A stretch of 34,018 nucleotides of DNA from Cellulomonas sp. APG4 (GCF_009996735.1 NZ_JAACYI010000032.1:1-34018); one strand, 5' to 3'; shown: positions 23,087 to 33,945, counted from the stretch's first letter. A program made the numbers and translations. The notes: generated from the letters alone by a model not told the origin.

Positions 23087-23103
23087 TTTCACCCATCAGG
23101 CCC
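23087..23103 (+). promoter_or_regulatory. shared surface-gene motif, copy 6
   Basis: TTTCACCCATCAGGCCC lies in the 205-base divergent region between the TauE-like permease and the LamG-like gene. It is about 125 bases upstream of the predicted LamG transcript start, farther than the other copies, and could serve either gene. Confidence 0.35.
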
Positions 23104-23178
23104 ACGGCGACCCGCGGTCCACGCGGCGACGATGGTGAGGTGGGACGAATCCGCACCAACACCGCAGACCCGCTCATG

Positions 23179-23207
23179 TTGCGGGTGCCACGGGGTGCAC
23201 CTACGGT
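23179..23207 (+). promoter_or_regulatory. promoter of the LamG-like gene
   Basis: TTGCGG (23179-23184), a 17-base spacer and TACGGT (23202-23207) predict a start near 23214 and a short leader that contains GAGGAG (23229-23234) before ATG 23242. Confidence 0.5.
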
Positions 23208-23241
23208 CGGCCTCACCCCCGACCTCGCGAGGAGCATCGCC

Positions 23242-24021
23242 ATGCGAAGCAGACGATGGACCCTGACCGTCGTGACCGTCCTGGCCCTCGGGCTCACCGT
23301 GACGGACTCGGGGACGCCCCCCGCGGCCGCCTCGTCCGACGACGTCCACGTGCGTGTCGACCTGCGCGCGGGCACGCAGCTCGGGCACGTCCCGGTCACC
23401 GGCACCGCGGGCGCGCGCGGCACGGTGGTCCAGCACCGCGGCGGGGTCGCCGTGGCCGTCGCGAGCCGGTCCGGACAGGGCACCGCGGCGGACTTCCCGC
23501 CCGCCCGCCGCGGGTCGCAGGCGCCCGCCGCCGTCATCGCCGTGCGGCCCCCCGCGGGGAGTGCCGCCCTGGCCCCCGGCACCCGTGCCTTCAGCTTCGG
23601 TGCCGACTTCCGCCTCGACGCCGGCAGCACGGGCATCGACGGCGGCGACAACCTGGTCCAGCGCGGCCTCGCCGACGACACGGGTCAGTACAAGCTCGAG
23701 CTCGACGGCCAGCGTGCCGCCTGCGTGATCAAGGGCAACCGGGGGAAGGTGACGGTGCGGTCGACGCTGACCGTCACGCGCGGCGCCTGGTACACGGCCG
23801 AGTGCCGGCGCTCGGGTGACACGGTGAGCCTCACGGTGCGGCGCATCGGCGGTACGTCGGTGACCACGACGGCGCGCGGCGCGACGGGCTCGGTCGTCAC
23901 CGCGCGCGCGGACACACCGCTCTCGATCGGCGGCAAGCTCACGCCCGCGGGCAAGGTCGCCACCTGGTCCAGTGACCAGTTCAACGGCCTGGTCGACAAC
24001 GCGTTCCTGCGCATCGACTGA
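23242..24021 (+). CDS. small secreted LamG-like (concanavalin-fold) protein
   Basis: The 259-residue protein has a clear signal peptide (MRSRRWTLTVVTVLALGLTV, cleavage near AAASSD at about residues 28-33). The remainder looks like one LamG/concanavalin-type beta-sandwich: FSFGADFRLDAG, GDNLVQRGLADDTGQYKLELDG, WYTAECRRSGDTVSLTV and the closing LSIGGKL...DQFNGLVDNAFLRID. Two cysteines (in AACVIKGN and AECRR) may form a disulfide. No catalytic residues are evident; binding of a polysaccharide is the natural inference. The start is supported by GAGGAG seven bases upstream. It stands alone between cysC–tauE and mfd and shares the upstream motif with the large secreted protein. Confidence 0.78.
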   Translation: MRSRRWTLTVVTVLALGLTVTDSGTPPAAASSDDVHVRVDLRAGTQLGHVPVTGTAGARGTVVQHRGGVAVAVASRSGQGTAADFPPARRGSQAPAAVIAVRPPAGSAALAPGTRAFSFGADFRLDAGSTGIDGGDNLVQRGLADDTGQYKLELDGQRAACVIKGNRGKVTVRSTLTVTRGAWYTAECRRSGDTVSLTVRRIGGTSVTTTARGATGSVVTARADTPLSIGGKLTPAGKVATWSSDQFNGLVDNAFLRID

Positions 24022-24029
24022 CGCGCTCC

Positions 24030-24035
24030 TAGAAT
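24030..24035 (+). promoter_or_regulatory. -10-like TAGAAT before mfd
   Basis: TAGAAT is close to the TANNNT consensus and would start mfd mRNA near 24042. No good -35 is visible. If it is used, the hairpin at 24045-24068 lies at the 5' end of the mfd leader rather than only after the LamG gene. Confidence 0.35.
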
Positions 24036-24044
24036 CGGCACGAA

Positions 24045-24068
24045 CCCCGGGTCCGCGCGGATCCGGGG
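24045..24068 (+). terminator. GC-rich hairpin between the LamG-like gene and mfd
   Basis: CCCCGGGTCC-GCGC-GGATCCGGGG forms a 10-bp stem (one G·U pair) 24 bases after the LamG-like stop. No T-run follows. It is probably the terminator of the LamG-like gene, though a role in the mfd leader is possible. Confidence 0.55.
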
Positions 24069-24140
24069 CTCTCGTGCTGTGCGGTCGACCGTACGGCCCG
24101 ACGGACCACCTTCCTGCCGACGTCGTGACGAACGGGACCC

Positions 24141-27100
24141 ATGAGCCTCCTCGGTGTGCTGCCCGCCCTCCTCGCCGACCCCGCGGTGGCACGCGCGGTC
24201 GAGCTCGCCCGGGCCACCCCGCCCGCGGCGCGCGAGCGGGCGGTCGACCTCGTCGGCCCGCCGGGGGTGCGGCCGCCGCTCCTCGCGGCCCTCGCGCGTG
24301 CGGCCGAGGCGACCGGGGAGGCGACGTCGGGCCCGCTCGTCGTGGTGACCGCGACCGGGCGCGACGCGGACGACCTCGCCTCGGCGCTGCGCTGCTACCT
24401 CGCGCCCGACGACGTCGCGGTGCTTCCGGCCTGGGAGACGTTGCCGCACGAGCGGCTCTCGCCGCGCAGCGACACCGTGGCGCGACGGCTCGCGGTGCTG
24501 CGGAGGCTCGCGCACCCCGAACGGGGCGAGCACAGCCAGGCGGGCCCCGTGCGCGTGCTGCTGGTGCCCGTGCGCGCGCTCCTGCAGCCGGTCGCCGAGG
24601 GGCTCGGCGAGCTCGAGCCCGTCGCGCTCGCCCCCGGGCAGACGGCCGACCTCCAGGACGTCGCCGAGCGTCTTGTCGCCGCGGCCTACACGCGCGTGGA
24701 CATGGTCGAGCGTCGCGGCGAGTTCGCGGTGCGCGGCGGGATCCTCGACGTGTTCCCACCCACCGACGACCACCCGCTGCGCATCGAGTTCTGGGGCGAC
24801 CACGTCGAGGAGATCCGCTGGTTCGCCGTCGCCGACCAGCGCAGCCTCGAGGTCGCCGAGGGCCTGTGGGCTCCGCCGTGCCGCGAGATCCTGCTGACGG
24901 AGCCGGTCCGGGCGCGCGCGGCCGCGCTCGTCGAGGCGCTCCCGGGTGCGGCCGAGATGCTCGAGAAGCTCGCGGCGGGGATCGCGGTCGAGGGCATGGA
25001 GTCGCTCGCGCCCGTGCTCGTGGAGCGCATGGTGCCGGTGCTCGACACGCTGCCCGACGGGAGCCTCGTCGTGGTCGCGGACCCCGAGCGCGTCCGGCGG
25101 CGTGCGCACGACCTGATGGCCACCACGCAGGAGTTCCTCGACGCGGCGTGGACCGCCGCGGCCGCCGGTGGCAGCACCCCGATCGACCTGCGTGCGGCGT
25201 CCTTCGCCTCGTACGCCGACACGCGTGAGCTCGCGCTGAGCCGTGACCTGGGCTGGTGGACGCTCAGCGCGTTCGGCCTCGACGCCGAGGGCTCCGCGGG
25301 ACCGGACGACGCCGCGGCCGAGGGGACGGGTGCGCCCGCGCAGGCCGACCAGGACGCGCTCACGCTCACGATCGGCGCGCGCGAGGTGCACGGCTACCAC
25401 GGCGAGGTCGAGCGCGCCGTGGCGGACCTGCGGGCCCTCCAGCGCAGCGACTGGCGGCTCGTCCTCACCACCGAGGGGCACGGGCCCGCACAGCGTATGG
25501 TCGAGCAGCTCAGCGCGCTCGAGGTGCCCGCGCGGCTCGTCCCGGGCCTCGAGGAGGAGCCCGAGCCGGGCGTGGTCCTCGTGACGCCCGCCGCCGCCGG
25601 GCGGGGCTTCGTGGCCGAGCCGCTGCGGCTCGCGGTCTTCGGCGAGTCCGACCTCACGGGCCGCGCGGGGACCTCGACACGCGACATGCGCAGCATGCCG
25701 TCACGGCGTCGCAACGTCGTGGACCCCCTCGCGCTGCGTCCCGGCGACTTCGTGGTGCACGAGCAGCACGGCGTCGGGCGATTCGTCGAGCTGGTCCAGC
25801 GCACCGTGGGGACCGGTGCCGCCAAGGGGACGCGCGAGTACCTCGTCATCGAGTACGCCTCGAGCAAGCGCGGCCAGCCGGGGGACCGGCTGTACGTGCC
25901 GACCGACCAGCTCGACCAGGTGACCAAGTACACGGGCGGTGAGTCGCCCACGCTCAACAAGATGGGCGGCTCGGACTGGGCGCGCACCAAGGGCCGGGCG
26001 CGCAAGGCCGTCAAGGAGATCGCGTCCGAGCTCATCCGGCTCTACTCGGCGCGCATGGCCACGCAGGGCCACGCCTTCGGGCCGGACACGCCTTGGCAGG
26101 CCGAGCTCGAGGACGCGTTCGCGCACGTCGAGACGCCGGACCAGCTCGCGACCATCGACGAGGTCAAGGCCGACATGGCCAAGCCGTACCCGATGGACCG
26201 CCTCGTGTGCGGCGACGTCGGCTACGGCAAGACCGAGATCGCCGTCCGCGCGGCCTTCAAGGCCGTCCAGGACGGCAAGCAGGTCGCGGTGCTCGTCCCG
26301 ACGACGCTCCTCGTGCAGCAGCACCTCGACACCTTCAGCGAGCGGTACGCGCAGTTCCCGGTGACCGTGCGGGCGCTCTCGCGCTTCCAGACGGACGCCG
26401 AGGCGAAGGAGGTCGTCGACGGGCTCGCCGACGGGAGCGTCGACGTCGTGATCGGCACGCACCGCCTGATCACCGGCTCGGTGCGGTTCAAGGACCTGGG
26501 CCTGGTGATCGTCGACGAGGAGCAGCGGTTCGGCGTCGAGCACAAGGAGACGCTCAAGCAGCTGCGCACCAACGTCGACGTGCTCGCGATGAGCGCGACG
26601 CCCATCCCGCGCACGCTCGAGATGGCCGTGACGGGCATCCGCGAGATGTCGACGCTCGCGACGCCGCCCGAGGAGCGCCACCCCGTGCTGACCTTCGTCG
26701 GGGCCTACGACGAGAAGCAGGTGACGGCCGCGATCCGCCGCGAGCTGCTGCGCGAGGGTCAGGTGTTCTACGTCCACAACAAGGTCGACACCATCGAGCG
26801 CACCGCAGCGCGCCTCGCCGAGCTGGTGCCCGAGGCCCGCATCGCGACCGCGCACGGGAAGATGGGCGAGCACCAGCTCGAGCGCGTGATCGTCGACTTC
26901 TGGGAGAAGCGGTTCGACGTGCTCGTGTGCACCACGATCGTCGAGACGGGCCTCGACATCTCGAACGCCAACACCCTCATCCTCGAGCGGGCGGACCTGC
27001 TCGGCCTGTCCCAGCTGCACCAGCTGCGCGGACGTGTGGGGCGTGGCCGTGAGCGCGCGTACGCGTACTTCATGTACCCGCCCGAGAAGCCGCTGACCGA

Positions 27101-27812
27101 GACGGCCCACGACAGGCTCGCGACCATGGCGGCGAACACCGACCTCGGCGCGGGCATGCAGATCGCGCTCAAGGACCTCGAGATCCGGGGCGCCGGCAAC
27201 CTGCTGGGGGGCGAGCAGTCGGGTCACATCGCGGGGGTCGGGTTCGACCTCTACGTGCGGATGGTCGGCGAGGCGGTCGCCGCGTTCCGTGGTGAGGCCG
27301 ACGAGCGCCCTGCCGACGTGACGCTCGAGCTGCCCGTCGACGCGCACGTGCCGCACGACTACATCGCGCACGAGCGCCTGCGGCTCGAGGCGTACCGCAA
27401 GATCGCCGACGCGACCGAGGCGGCCGCGCTCGACGAGGTACGGGCCGAGCTCGTCGACCGCTACGGCGCGTTGCCTGAGCCCGTCGAGAACCTCTTCGAG
27501 GTCGCCGCGTTCCGCAACCTCGCGCGGCGCGCCGGGCTCACCGACGTGACGGCGCAGGGCAAGTTCGTGCGGTTCGCCCCCGTCGAGCTCGCCGAGTCGG
27601 CGACCCTGCGGCTCAAGCGTCTCTACCCGGGCACGGTGCTCAAGCCGGCGGTGCGGACCGTGCTGGTCCCGTTCCCGACGACGGCGCGGATCGGGGGGCG
27701 CGCGCTCGCGGGCCGCGAGCTGCTCGCGTGGGCGACCGAGCTCGTGCGCGGTGTGCTCGGCGGTGACGTGGGCGCGGCCGCCGACGCCGCCGCGCGCACG
27801 ACGTCGTCCTGA
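24141..27812 (+). CDS. mfd: transcription-repair coupling factor Mfd
   Basis: The 1223-residue ATP-dependent translocase removes RNA polymerase stalled at DNA damage and recruits UvrA. The UvrB-like N-terminal module shows LPAWETLPHERLSPRSDTVA; the RNA-polymerase-interacting domain shows LRPGDFVVHEQHGVGRFVEL. The RecG-like motor carries Walker A GDVGYGKT (691-698), DEEQRFGVEH (from 792), SATPIPRTLEMA and QLHQLRGRVGRGRERAYAY. The C-terminal TRCF autoinhibitory domain follows (LPEPVENLFEVAAFRNLARRAG). Length is normal for actinobacteria. The start is ATG 24141. The central segment near residues 370-410 carries a lineage-specific Ala/Gly/Asp insertion (GSAGPDDAAAEGTGAPAQAD). It heads a co-directional mfd–lipoprotein–mazG group. 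Confidence 0.97.
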   Translation: MSLLGVLPALLADPAVARAVELARATPPAARERAVDLVGPPGVRPPLLAALARAAEATGEATSGPLVVVTATGRDADDLASALRCYLAPDDVAVLPAWETLPHERLSPRSDTVARRLAVLRRLAHPERGEHSQAGPVRVLLVPVRALLQPVAEGLGELEPVALAPGQTADLQDVAERLVAAAYTRVDMVERRGEFAVRGGILDVFPPTDDHPLRIEFWGDHVEEIRWFAVADQRSLEVAEGLWAPPCREILLTEPVRARAAALVEALPGAAEMLEKLAAGIAVEGMESLAPVLVERMVPVLDTLPDGSLVVVADPERVRRRAHDLMATTQEFLDAAWTAAAAGGSTPIDLRAASFASYADTRELALSRDLGWWTLSAFGLDAEGSAGPDDAAAEGTGAPAQADQDALTLTIGAREVHGYHGEVERAVADLRALQRSDWRLVLTTEGHGPAQRMVEQLSALEVPARLVPGLEEEPEPGVVLVTPAAAGRGFVAEPLRLAVFGESDLTGRAGTSTRDMRSMPSRRRNVVDPLALRPGDFVVHEQHGVGRFVELVQRTVGTGAAKGTREYLVIEYASSKRGQPGDRLYVPTDQLDQVTKYTGGESPTLNKMGGSDWARTKGRARKAVKEIASELIRLYSARMATQGHAFGPDTPWQAELEDAFAHVETPDQLATIDEVKADMAKPYPMDRLVCGDVGYGKTEIAVRAAFKAVQDGKQVAVLVPTTLLVQQHLDTFSERYAQFPVTVRALSRFQTDAEAKEVVDGLADGSVDVVIGTHRLITGSVRFKDLGLVIVDEEQRFGVEHKETLKQLRTNVDVLAMSATPIPRTLEMAVTGIREMSTLATPPEERHPVLTFVGAYDEKQVTAAIRRELLREGQVFYVHNKVDTIERTAARLAELVPEARIATAHGKMGEHQLERVIVDFWEKRFDVLVCTTIVETGLDISNANTLILERADLLGLSQLHQLRGRVGRGRERAYAYFMYPPEKPLTETAHDRLATMAANTDLGAGMQIALKDLEIRGAGNLLGGEQSGHIAGVGFDLYVRMVGEAVAAFRGEADERPADVTLELPVDAHVPHDYIAHERLRLEAYRKIADATEAAALDEVRAELVDRYGALPEPVENLFEVAAFRNLARRAGLTDVTAQGKFVRFAPVELAESATLRLKRLYPGTVLKPAVRTVLVPFPTTARIGGRALAGRELLAWATELVRGVLGGDVGAAADAAARTTSS

Positions 27813-27817
27813 GGCGA

Positions 27818-27831
27818 CCCGACCGGTCGGG
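27818..27831 (+). terminator. short palindrome after mfd
   Basis: CCCGACCGGTCGGG, five bases after the mfd stop, can form only a 5-bp stem with a 4-base loop. TACGAT (27844-27849), a possible -10 for the next gene, follows it. Both signals are weak. Confidence 0.25.
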
Positions 27832-27914
27832 CGGCGCAGCGCCTACGATGGGCGGCGCGTGGTGAGGTGCCCGCCCGCGCCGCAGGGGCGCGGAGTCCGG
27901 TGGAGGTGGAGCTG

Positions 27915-28481
27915 GTGAGTCACGTGCGAGCAGCGCTGGTCGCGTCGACGGTGGTCGTGGGTGCCCTGCTCGCGGGATGCTCCGCGCAGCCCGGGACGGC
28001 CGCGGTGGTCGACGGCCGCACGGTCAGCCAGGACAGCCTCGACCGGACGGTCGCCGAGCTCACACCTCTGCTGGGTGAGGCGGTGCCACGCGACGTGCTC
28101 GTGAGCCTCATAGCGGCGCCCCTCTACATCGAGGCGGCCGAGGAGAGCGGCGTGGGCGTCTCGACCGTGGAGATCCGCGATCAGCTCGACCAGGTGGCCG
28201 AGCAGGTGGGCGCCGAGACGGCCGACTGGAGCGAGTCGACCATCGAGCTCGTCCGGTCCTCGTTCGCGGCGCAGAACCTCCAGGGGGAGGACCCTGAGGC
28301 GTTCGCGGCGGTCACGGAGGAACTCCTCGCCGCTGACATCACGGTCAACCCGCGGTACGGCCGCTTCGACCACGAGGCGCGCGAGATCGTGCCGATCACG
28401 TGGCCCTGGATCGTCGCGGGCCCGGCTGCCGAGGACGCCGAGGGCACGGGCCCGGTCCAGGACAGCCCGACCACCGAGTGA
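27915..28481 (+). CDS. SurA_N-domain lipoprotein
   Basis: The 188-residue protein has an export signal ending in the lipobox LLAGC (VVVGALLAGCSAQPG), so it is predicted to be lipidated and held on the outer face of the membrane. The body matches the helical SurA N-terminal chaperone domain: GTAAVVDGRTVSQDSLDRTVAEL, then AAPLYIEAAEESGVGVSTVEIRDQLDQ. The C-terminus has NPRYGRFD, a phrase common at the end of this actinobacterial family. There is no parvulin PPIase domain, unlike PrsA/SurA. GTG 27915 is chosen because GGAGGT (27902-27907) lies seven bases upstream. The stop overlaps the mazG start by 4 nt. A periplasm-side folding or quality-control role is inferred. Confidence 0.85.
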   Translation: MSHVRAALVASTVVVGALLAGCSAQPGTAAVVDGRTVSQDSLDRTVAELTPLLGEAVPRDVLVSLIAAPLYIEAAEESGVGVSTVEIRDQLDQVAEQVGAETADWSESTIELVRSSFAAQNLQGEDPEAFAAVTEELLAADITVNPRYGRFDHEAREIVPITWPWIVAGPAAEDAEGTGPVQDSPTTE

Positions 28482-29188
28482 CCCCGGTGACGGGCCCCGA
28501 CGGCGCGACGCACGCGGCCGGACCCCACGGGGCGCCGTCGGGCATGGCCGACCTGGTCGCGGTGATGGACCGGCTGCGCTCCCCGGGCGGCTGCCCGTGG
28601 GACGCCGAGCAGACGCACGCGTCCTTGCTGCCGTACGCGATCGAGGAGGTCTTCGAGGTCGTCGAGGCGGTCGAGCACGGGGACCGCGCGGACCTTCGTG
28701 AGGAGCTCGGCGACCTGCTGCTCCAGGTGGTCTTCCACGCGCGCCTCGCCCAGGAGCACCCGGACGACCCGTTCGACCTCGACGACGTCGCGCGCGGCAC
28801 CGCGGCCAAGCTGCGCCGCCGCCACCCGCACGTGTTCGCGGCCGGTGCGACGCCCGACGCCGAGGGCCTGCACCGGCAGTGGGACGCGATCAAGCAGGAC
28901 GAGAAGCAGCGGGCCTCCGCGTTCGACGGGATCCCCGCCGCGCTGCCCGCCCTCGCCCGGGCGCACAAGGTGCTCGGCCGGGCGCAGCGCGCGGGCCTCG
29001 ACGACGTGGCCGGCGTCACGGACGTCGACGCGGGTGCGGGGCTGGGCGAACGTCTGCTCGCCCTGGTGGCCGAGGCGCAGGCCGACGGCGTCGACGCGGA
29101 GCACGAGCTCCGGGCCGCGGTGCGTGCGCTCGAGGGGCGGCTGCGGGCGGCGGAGGCCGCCCGCTCGGGCGTCCACGGGGTGGACTGA
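28478..29188 (+). CDS. mazG: MazG-family nucleoside triphosphate pyrophosphohydrolase
   Basis: The 236-residue protein has a single MazG core: GGCPWDAEQTHASLLPYAIEEVFEVVEAVEHGD followed by LREELGDLLLQVVFHARLAQE, providing the EExxE...ExxD metal-binding residues. The downstream block RRHPHVFA...WDAIKQDEK is typical of the long MazG form. It hydrolyses (d)NTPs, including aberrant ones, to NMP and pyrophosphate. The C-terminal third, normally a second MazG-like repeat, is shortened and Ala/Arg-rich. GTG 28478 overlaps the lipoprotein stop by 4 nt; GTG 28487 is an alternative three codons later. Confidence 0.93.
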   Translation: MTPVTGPDGATHAAGPHGAPSGMADLVAVMDRLRSPGGCPWDAEQTHASLLPYAIEEVFEVVEAVEHGDRADLREELGDLLLQVVFHARLAQEHPDDPFDLDDVARGTAAKLRRRHPHVFAAGATPDAEGLHRQWDAIKQDEKQRASAFDGIPAALPALARAHKVLGRAQRAGLDDVAGVTDVDAGAGLGERLLALVAEAQADGVDAEHELRAAVRALEGRLRAAEAARSGVHGVD

Positions 29189-29222
29189 GCCGAACGTCCC
29201 GCGGGCACGACGGCGCGCGCAC

Positions 29223-29228
29223 TACCGT
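29223..29228 (+). promoter_or_regulatory. possible -10 of pntAB
   Basis: TACCGT lies in the 99-base gap before pntA and would give a transcript start near 29235 and a leader of about 53 bases. No recognisable -35. Confidence 0.3.
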
Positions 29229-29287
29229 CAGGGACGAGGGTGGGCCGCGACCATGCCCACCTCGTCCTGGACTCGCGAGGAGTGCAC

Positions 29288-30844
29288 ATGCGGATCGGCG
29301 TCCCTGCGGAGACACGCCCCGGGGAGCGGCTCGTGGCCGCGACACCCGCGACCGTGGCCCAGCTGCGCAAGCTCGGCTACGAGGTCGTGGTGGAGGCCGG
29401 TGCGGGTGCGCGTGCGTCCTACCCTGACTCCGCCTACGCGGACGAGGGGGCGACGGTCGCCGATGCGGACGAGGCGTGGGCCTGCGAGGTCGTGACGACG
29501 GTGGGCGCCCCGCCCGCCGAGCGCGTCGACGGGCTCGCCGCGGGCACGCTCCTGGTCTCGATGCTCGCGCCCGCGCAGGACCACGACCTCGTGCAGCGCC
29601 TCGCCGGCCGGGGCGTCACGGCGCTCGCCCTCGACGCGGTCCCGCGCATCTCGCGGGCGCAGTCGATCGACGTGCTGAGCACGCTGTCGAACGTCGCGGG
29701 CTACCGCGCGGTGATCGAGGCCGCGCAGGAGTACGGCGGCATGTTCACCGGCCAGGTGACCGCCGCGGGCAAGACCGCCCCGGCGACCGTCTTCGTGATC
29801 GGGGCGGGCGTCGCGGGCCTGGCCGCGATCGGGGCGGCCGTGAGCCTCGGAGCCCAGGTGCGGGCCTTCGACGTGCGGCCCGAGGTCGGTGAGCAGATCG
29901 AGTCCATGGGTGCGACGTTCGTGCGGCTCGAGGCCGCGCAGCAGGAGGTCAGCGCCGACGGCTACGCAGCCGCCCTCACCGAGGACCAGGCGCGCCTCAC
30001 GGCCGAGCTCTACGCGCAGGAGACCGCGCGCGCCGACGTCGTCGTGACGACCGCCCTCGTGCGGGGCACCGCGCCCCGCACGATCACCGCGGCGATGGTC
30101 GCGGCGATGCGCCCGGGGTCGGTGGTCGTGGACCTGGCGGCGTCGGGCGGAGGGAACTGCGAGCTCACCGTGCCCGGCGAGCGCGTGCTCACCGACAACG
30201 GGGTCGCCGTCCTCGGCTGGACCGACCTGACCAGCCGGATGCCCCGGCACACCTCGCAGCTCTTCGGGACCAACGTGGTCCACCTCATGGCGCTGCTCAC
30301 CCCCGAGAAGGACGGCACGCCGCGGGTCGACCTCGAGGACCCGGTGCAGCGCGGCATGACCGTCGCGCACGCGGGCGAGGTGCTCTGGCCGCCGCCGCCG
30401 GTGGCCGTCTCGGCCGCAGCCGCCCCGGCGGCCCAGGCCGAACCCGCCGTCGACCCCGAGGAGCGCGCCCGGCGTGAGGAGGCCGCGGCCGTCGTGCGTC
30501 GTCGTCGGCGCACCGCCCTCTCGGGCCTCGGAGCGGTCGCGGCGCTGCTCGCGCTGACGTTCTCGCCCAGTGACACGGTCGCGCACCTCACGGTGCTCGC
30601 GCTCGCGGTCATCGTGGGCTTCTACGTGATCTCGAGCGTCGCGCACGCCCTGCACACGCCCCTGATGTCCCAGACCAACGCGATCTCGGGGATCATCCTC
30701 GTCGGCGCGCTGCTGCAGATCGGCTCGGCGGACCCGGTGGTCGCGACCGTCGCGTTCGTGGCCGCCGCCGTCGCGAGCATCAACATCTTCGGCGGGTTCC
30801 TGGTGACCTACCGGATGCTCGGCATGTTCCGGAAGGACGTCTGA
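29288..30844 (+). CDS. pntA: NAD(P) transhydrogenase subunit alpha
   Basis: The 518-residue subunit carries the NAD(H)-binding domain I and the first membrane helices (domain IIa). It starts [20 protein letters not shown], has the alanine-dehydrogenase/PNT signature region and the dinucleotide fold [15 protein letters not shown] (GAGVAG, 172-177), then [17 protein letters not shown]-like sequence. A linker of Ala/Glu/Arg (about 375-410) leads to about four helices ([56 protein letters not shown]). It couples hydride transfer between NADH and NADP+ to proton movement. ATG 29288 follows GAGGAG (29277-29282). The TGA stop shares one base with pntB. Confidence 0.95.
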   Translation: MRIGVPAETRPGERLVAATPATVAQLRKLGYEVVVEAGAGARASYPDSAYADEGATVADADEAWACEVVTTVGAPPAERVDGLAAGTLLVSMLAPAQDHDLVQRLAGRGVTALALDAVPRISRAQSIDVLSTLSNVAGYRAVIEAAQEYGGMFTGQVTAAGKTAPATVFVIGAGVAGLAAIGAAVSLGAQVRAFDVRPEVGEQIESMGATFVRLEAAQQEVSADGYAAALTEDQARLTAELYAQETARADVVVTTALVRGTAPRTITAAMVAAMRPGSVVVDLAASGGGNCELTVPGERVLTDNGVAVLGWTDLTSRMPRHTSQLFGTNVVHLMALLTPEKDGTPRVDLEDPVQRGMTVAHAGEVLWPPPPVAVSAAAAPAAQAEPAVDPEERARREEAAAVVRRRRRTALSGLGAVAALLALTFSPSDTVAHLTVLALAVIVGFYVISSVAHALHTPLMSQTNAISGIILVGALLQIGSADPVVATVAFVAAAVASINIFGGFLVTYRMLGMFRKDV

Positions 30845-32253
30845 TGCTCGTCTCGCTCGCCCAGGCCACCTACGTCGTCGCCGCGGTCCTGTTCGTGCTG
30901 AGCCTCGCGGGCCTGTCGCGGCAGGAGTCGGCGCGGCGCGGCAACGTCCTCGGGATGGTGGGCATGGCCCTCGCGCTGCTCGCGACCGTGGTGCTCGCCG
31001 TCGACGTCTCCGAGCGGTCACCGCTCGTGACGCTCGTGCTCATCGCCCTGGTGTTCGCGATCGGCGCCACGGTGGGGACGTGGCGCGCGCGCACCGTCGA
31101 GATGACGCAGATGCCCGAGCTCATCGCCCTGCTGCACAGCTTCGTCGGCCTCGCCGCGGTGCTCGTCGGCTTCAACTCCTACCTGACCTCCGAGCCCGAC
31201 GTCGTGCACCAGATCGAGGTGTTCCTCGGTGTGTTCATCGGCGCGATCACGTTCACCGGGTCGATCGTCGCGTTCCTCAAGCTCTCGGCCCGGATGGCCT
31301 CGGCGCCCCTCGTGCTGCCGCACCGCCACCTGCTCAACCTCGCCGCCGTCGTCGTCTCGCTCGCGCTCATGGTCGTGTTCGTGGTGACCGACGGGCTCGT
31401 GCCGCTCGCGGTCATGACGGTCGTCGCGCTCGCGCTCGGCTGGCACCTGGTCGCGGCGATCGGCGGTGGAGACATGCCCGTCGTGGTGTCGATGCTCAAC
31501 TCGTACTCCGGCTGGGCGGCGGCGGCAGCGGGCCTGATGCTCAGCAACGACCTGCTCATCATCACCGGGGCGCTCGTCGGGTCGTCGGGTGCGATCCTCA
31601 GCTGGATCATGTGCCGGGCGATGAACCGCTCGTTCGTCAGCGTGATCCTCGGGGGCTTCGGCGCCGAGGGCGGCACGGTCGCCTCGGCCGGGGGGCCGCA
31701 GGGTGAGCACCGCGAGACGCACGCGCCCGACGTCGCCGAGCTGCTCGCCGACGCGCGTTCGGTGGTCATCGTCCCCGGGTACGGCATGGCGGTCGCGAAG
31801 GCCCAGTACCCCGTGGCGGACCTGGTGCAGCGCCTGCGCGCACGTGGCGTCCAGGTGCGCTTCGGCGTCCACCCGGTCGCGGGCAGGCTCCCGGGGCACA
31901 TGAACGTGCTGCTCGCGGAGGCGCGCGTGCCCTACGACATCGTGCTCGAGATGGACGAGATCAACGACGACCTCGCAGAGACCGACGTCGTGCTCGTGAT
32001 CGGTGCGAACGACGTGGTGAACCCGTCCGCGCTCGAGGACCCGGGGTCGCCGATCGCCGGCATGCCCGTGCTCGAGGTATGGAAGGCCGCCCAGGTGGTG
32101 GTGTTCAAGCGCTCGATGGCGACCGGTTACGCGGGCGTCCAGAACCCCCTGTTCTTCCGCGAGAACACCGCGATGCTGTTCGGCGACGCGAAGGAGCGGG
32201 TCGAGCAGATCGTCGCGGCCCTGGCGGCGCGCAGCCCGAGCGGCGTGGGCTGA
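30844..32253 (+). CDS. pntB: NAD(P) transhydrogenase subunit beta
   Basis: The 469-residue subunit has about nine membrane helices (domain IIb) and a C-terminal NADP(H)-binding domain III. Landmarks are [38 protein letters not shown] and, in domain [49 protein letters not shown] and the closing [18 protein letters not shown] block. It forms the proton channel with PntA and binds NADP(H); the complex supplies NADPH at the expense of the proton gradient. ATG shares a base with the pntA stop. Length and motifs are complete. Confidence 0.96.
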   Translation: MLVSLAQATYVVAAVLFVLSLAGLSRQESARRGNVLGMVGMALALLATVVLAVDVSERSPLVTLVLIALVFAIGATVGTWRARTVEMTQMPELIALLHSFVGLAAVLVGFNSYLTSEPDVVHQIEVFLGVFIGAITFTGSIVAFLKLSARMASAPLVLPHRHLLNLAAVVVSLALMVVFVVTDGLVPLAVMTVVALALGWHLVAAIGGGDMPVVVSMLNSYSGWAAAAAGLMLSNDLLIITGALVGSSGAILSWIMCRAMNRSFVSVILGGFGAEGGTVASAGGPQGEHRETHAPDVAELLADARSVVIVPGYGMAVAKAQYPVADLVQRLRARGVQVRFGVHPVAGRLPGHMNVLLAEARVPYDIVLEMDEINDDLAETDVVLVIGANDVVNPSALEDPGSPIAGMPVLEVWKAAQVVVFKRSMATGYAGVQNPLFFRENTAMLFGDAKERVEQIVAALAARSPSGVG

Positions 32254-33744
<1,491 letters not shown>

Positions 33745-33771
33745 GCTGAGCACGCCCCGCCCACCGGCGGA

Positions 33772-33809
33772 ACGTAGGGCCCGGTCCCCATGGGGACCGG
33801 GCCCTACGT
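33772..33809. terminator. terminator after eno, 18-base perfect arms
   Basis: Arms 33772-33789 (ACGTAGGGCCCGGTCCCC) and 33792-33809 are perfect reverse complements separated by AT, 27 bases after the eno stop. The whole unit is a 38-base palindrome. No T-run follows, as is common in very GC-rich actinobacteria. Confidence 0.8.
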
Positions 33810-33849
33810 CGTCCCGCCCCGTGCACCCCGCCCACCCCTCCCGCTCGGC

Positions 33850-33869
33850 GGGTGGGCCGCGGGTGGGGG
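33850..33869 (+). other. potential G-quadruplex before the last gene
   Basis: GGG-T-GGG-CCGC-GGG-T-GGGGG fits the four-tract G-quadruplex pattern on the plus strand, about 80 bases upstream of the final gene's start. In such GC-rich DNA the pattern can arise by chance. Confidence 0.4.
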
Positions 33870-33939
33870 AGTGGTGGAGCGGCGGGTGGGTGGCGCGGCG
33901 CGCCCGGGTGGGGTGCGCGGCCCCGGGGTCGGTTCGGGG

Positions 33940-33945
33940 CACAAT
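33940..33945 (+). promoter_or_regulatory. -10 of a leaderless transcript
   Basis: CACAAT ends six bases before ATG 33952 and no Shine-Dalgarno precedes that ATG. The spacing suggests a leaderless mRNA. Confidence 0.35.
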
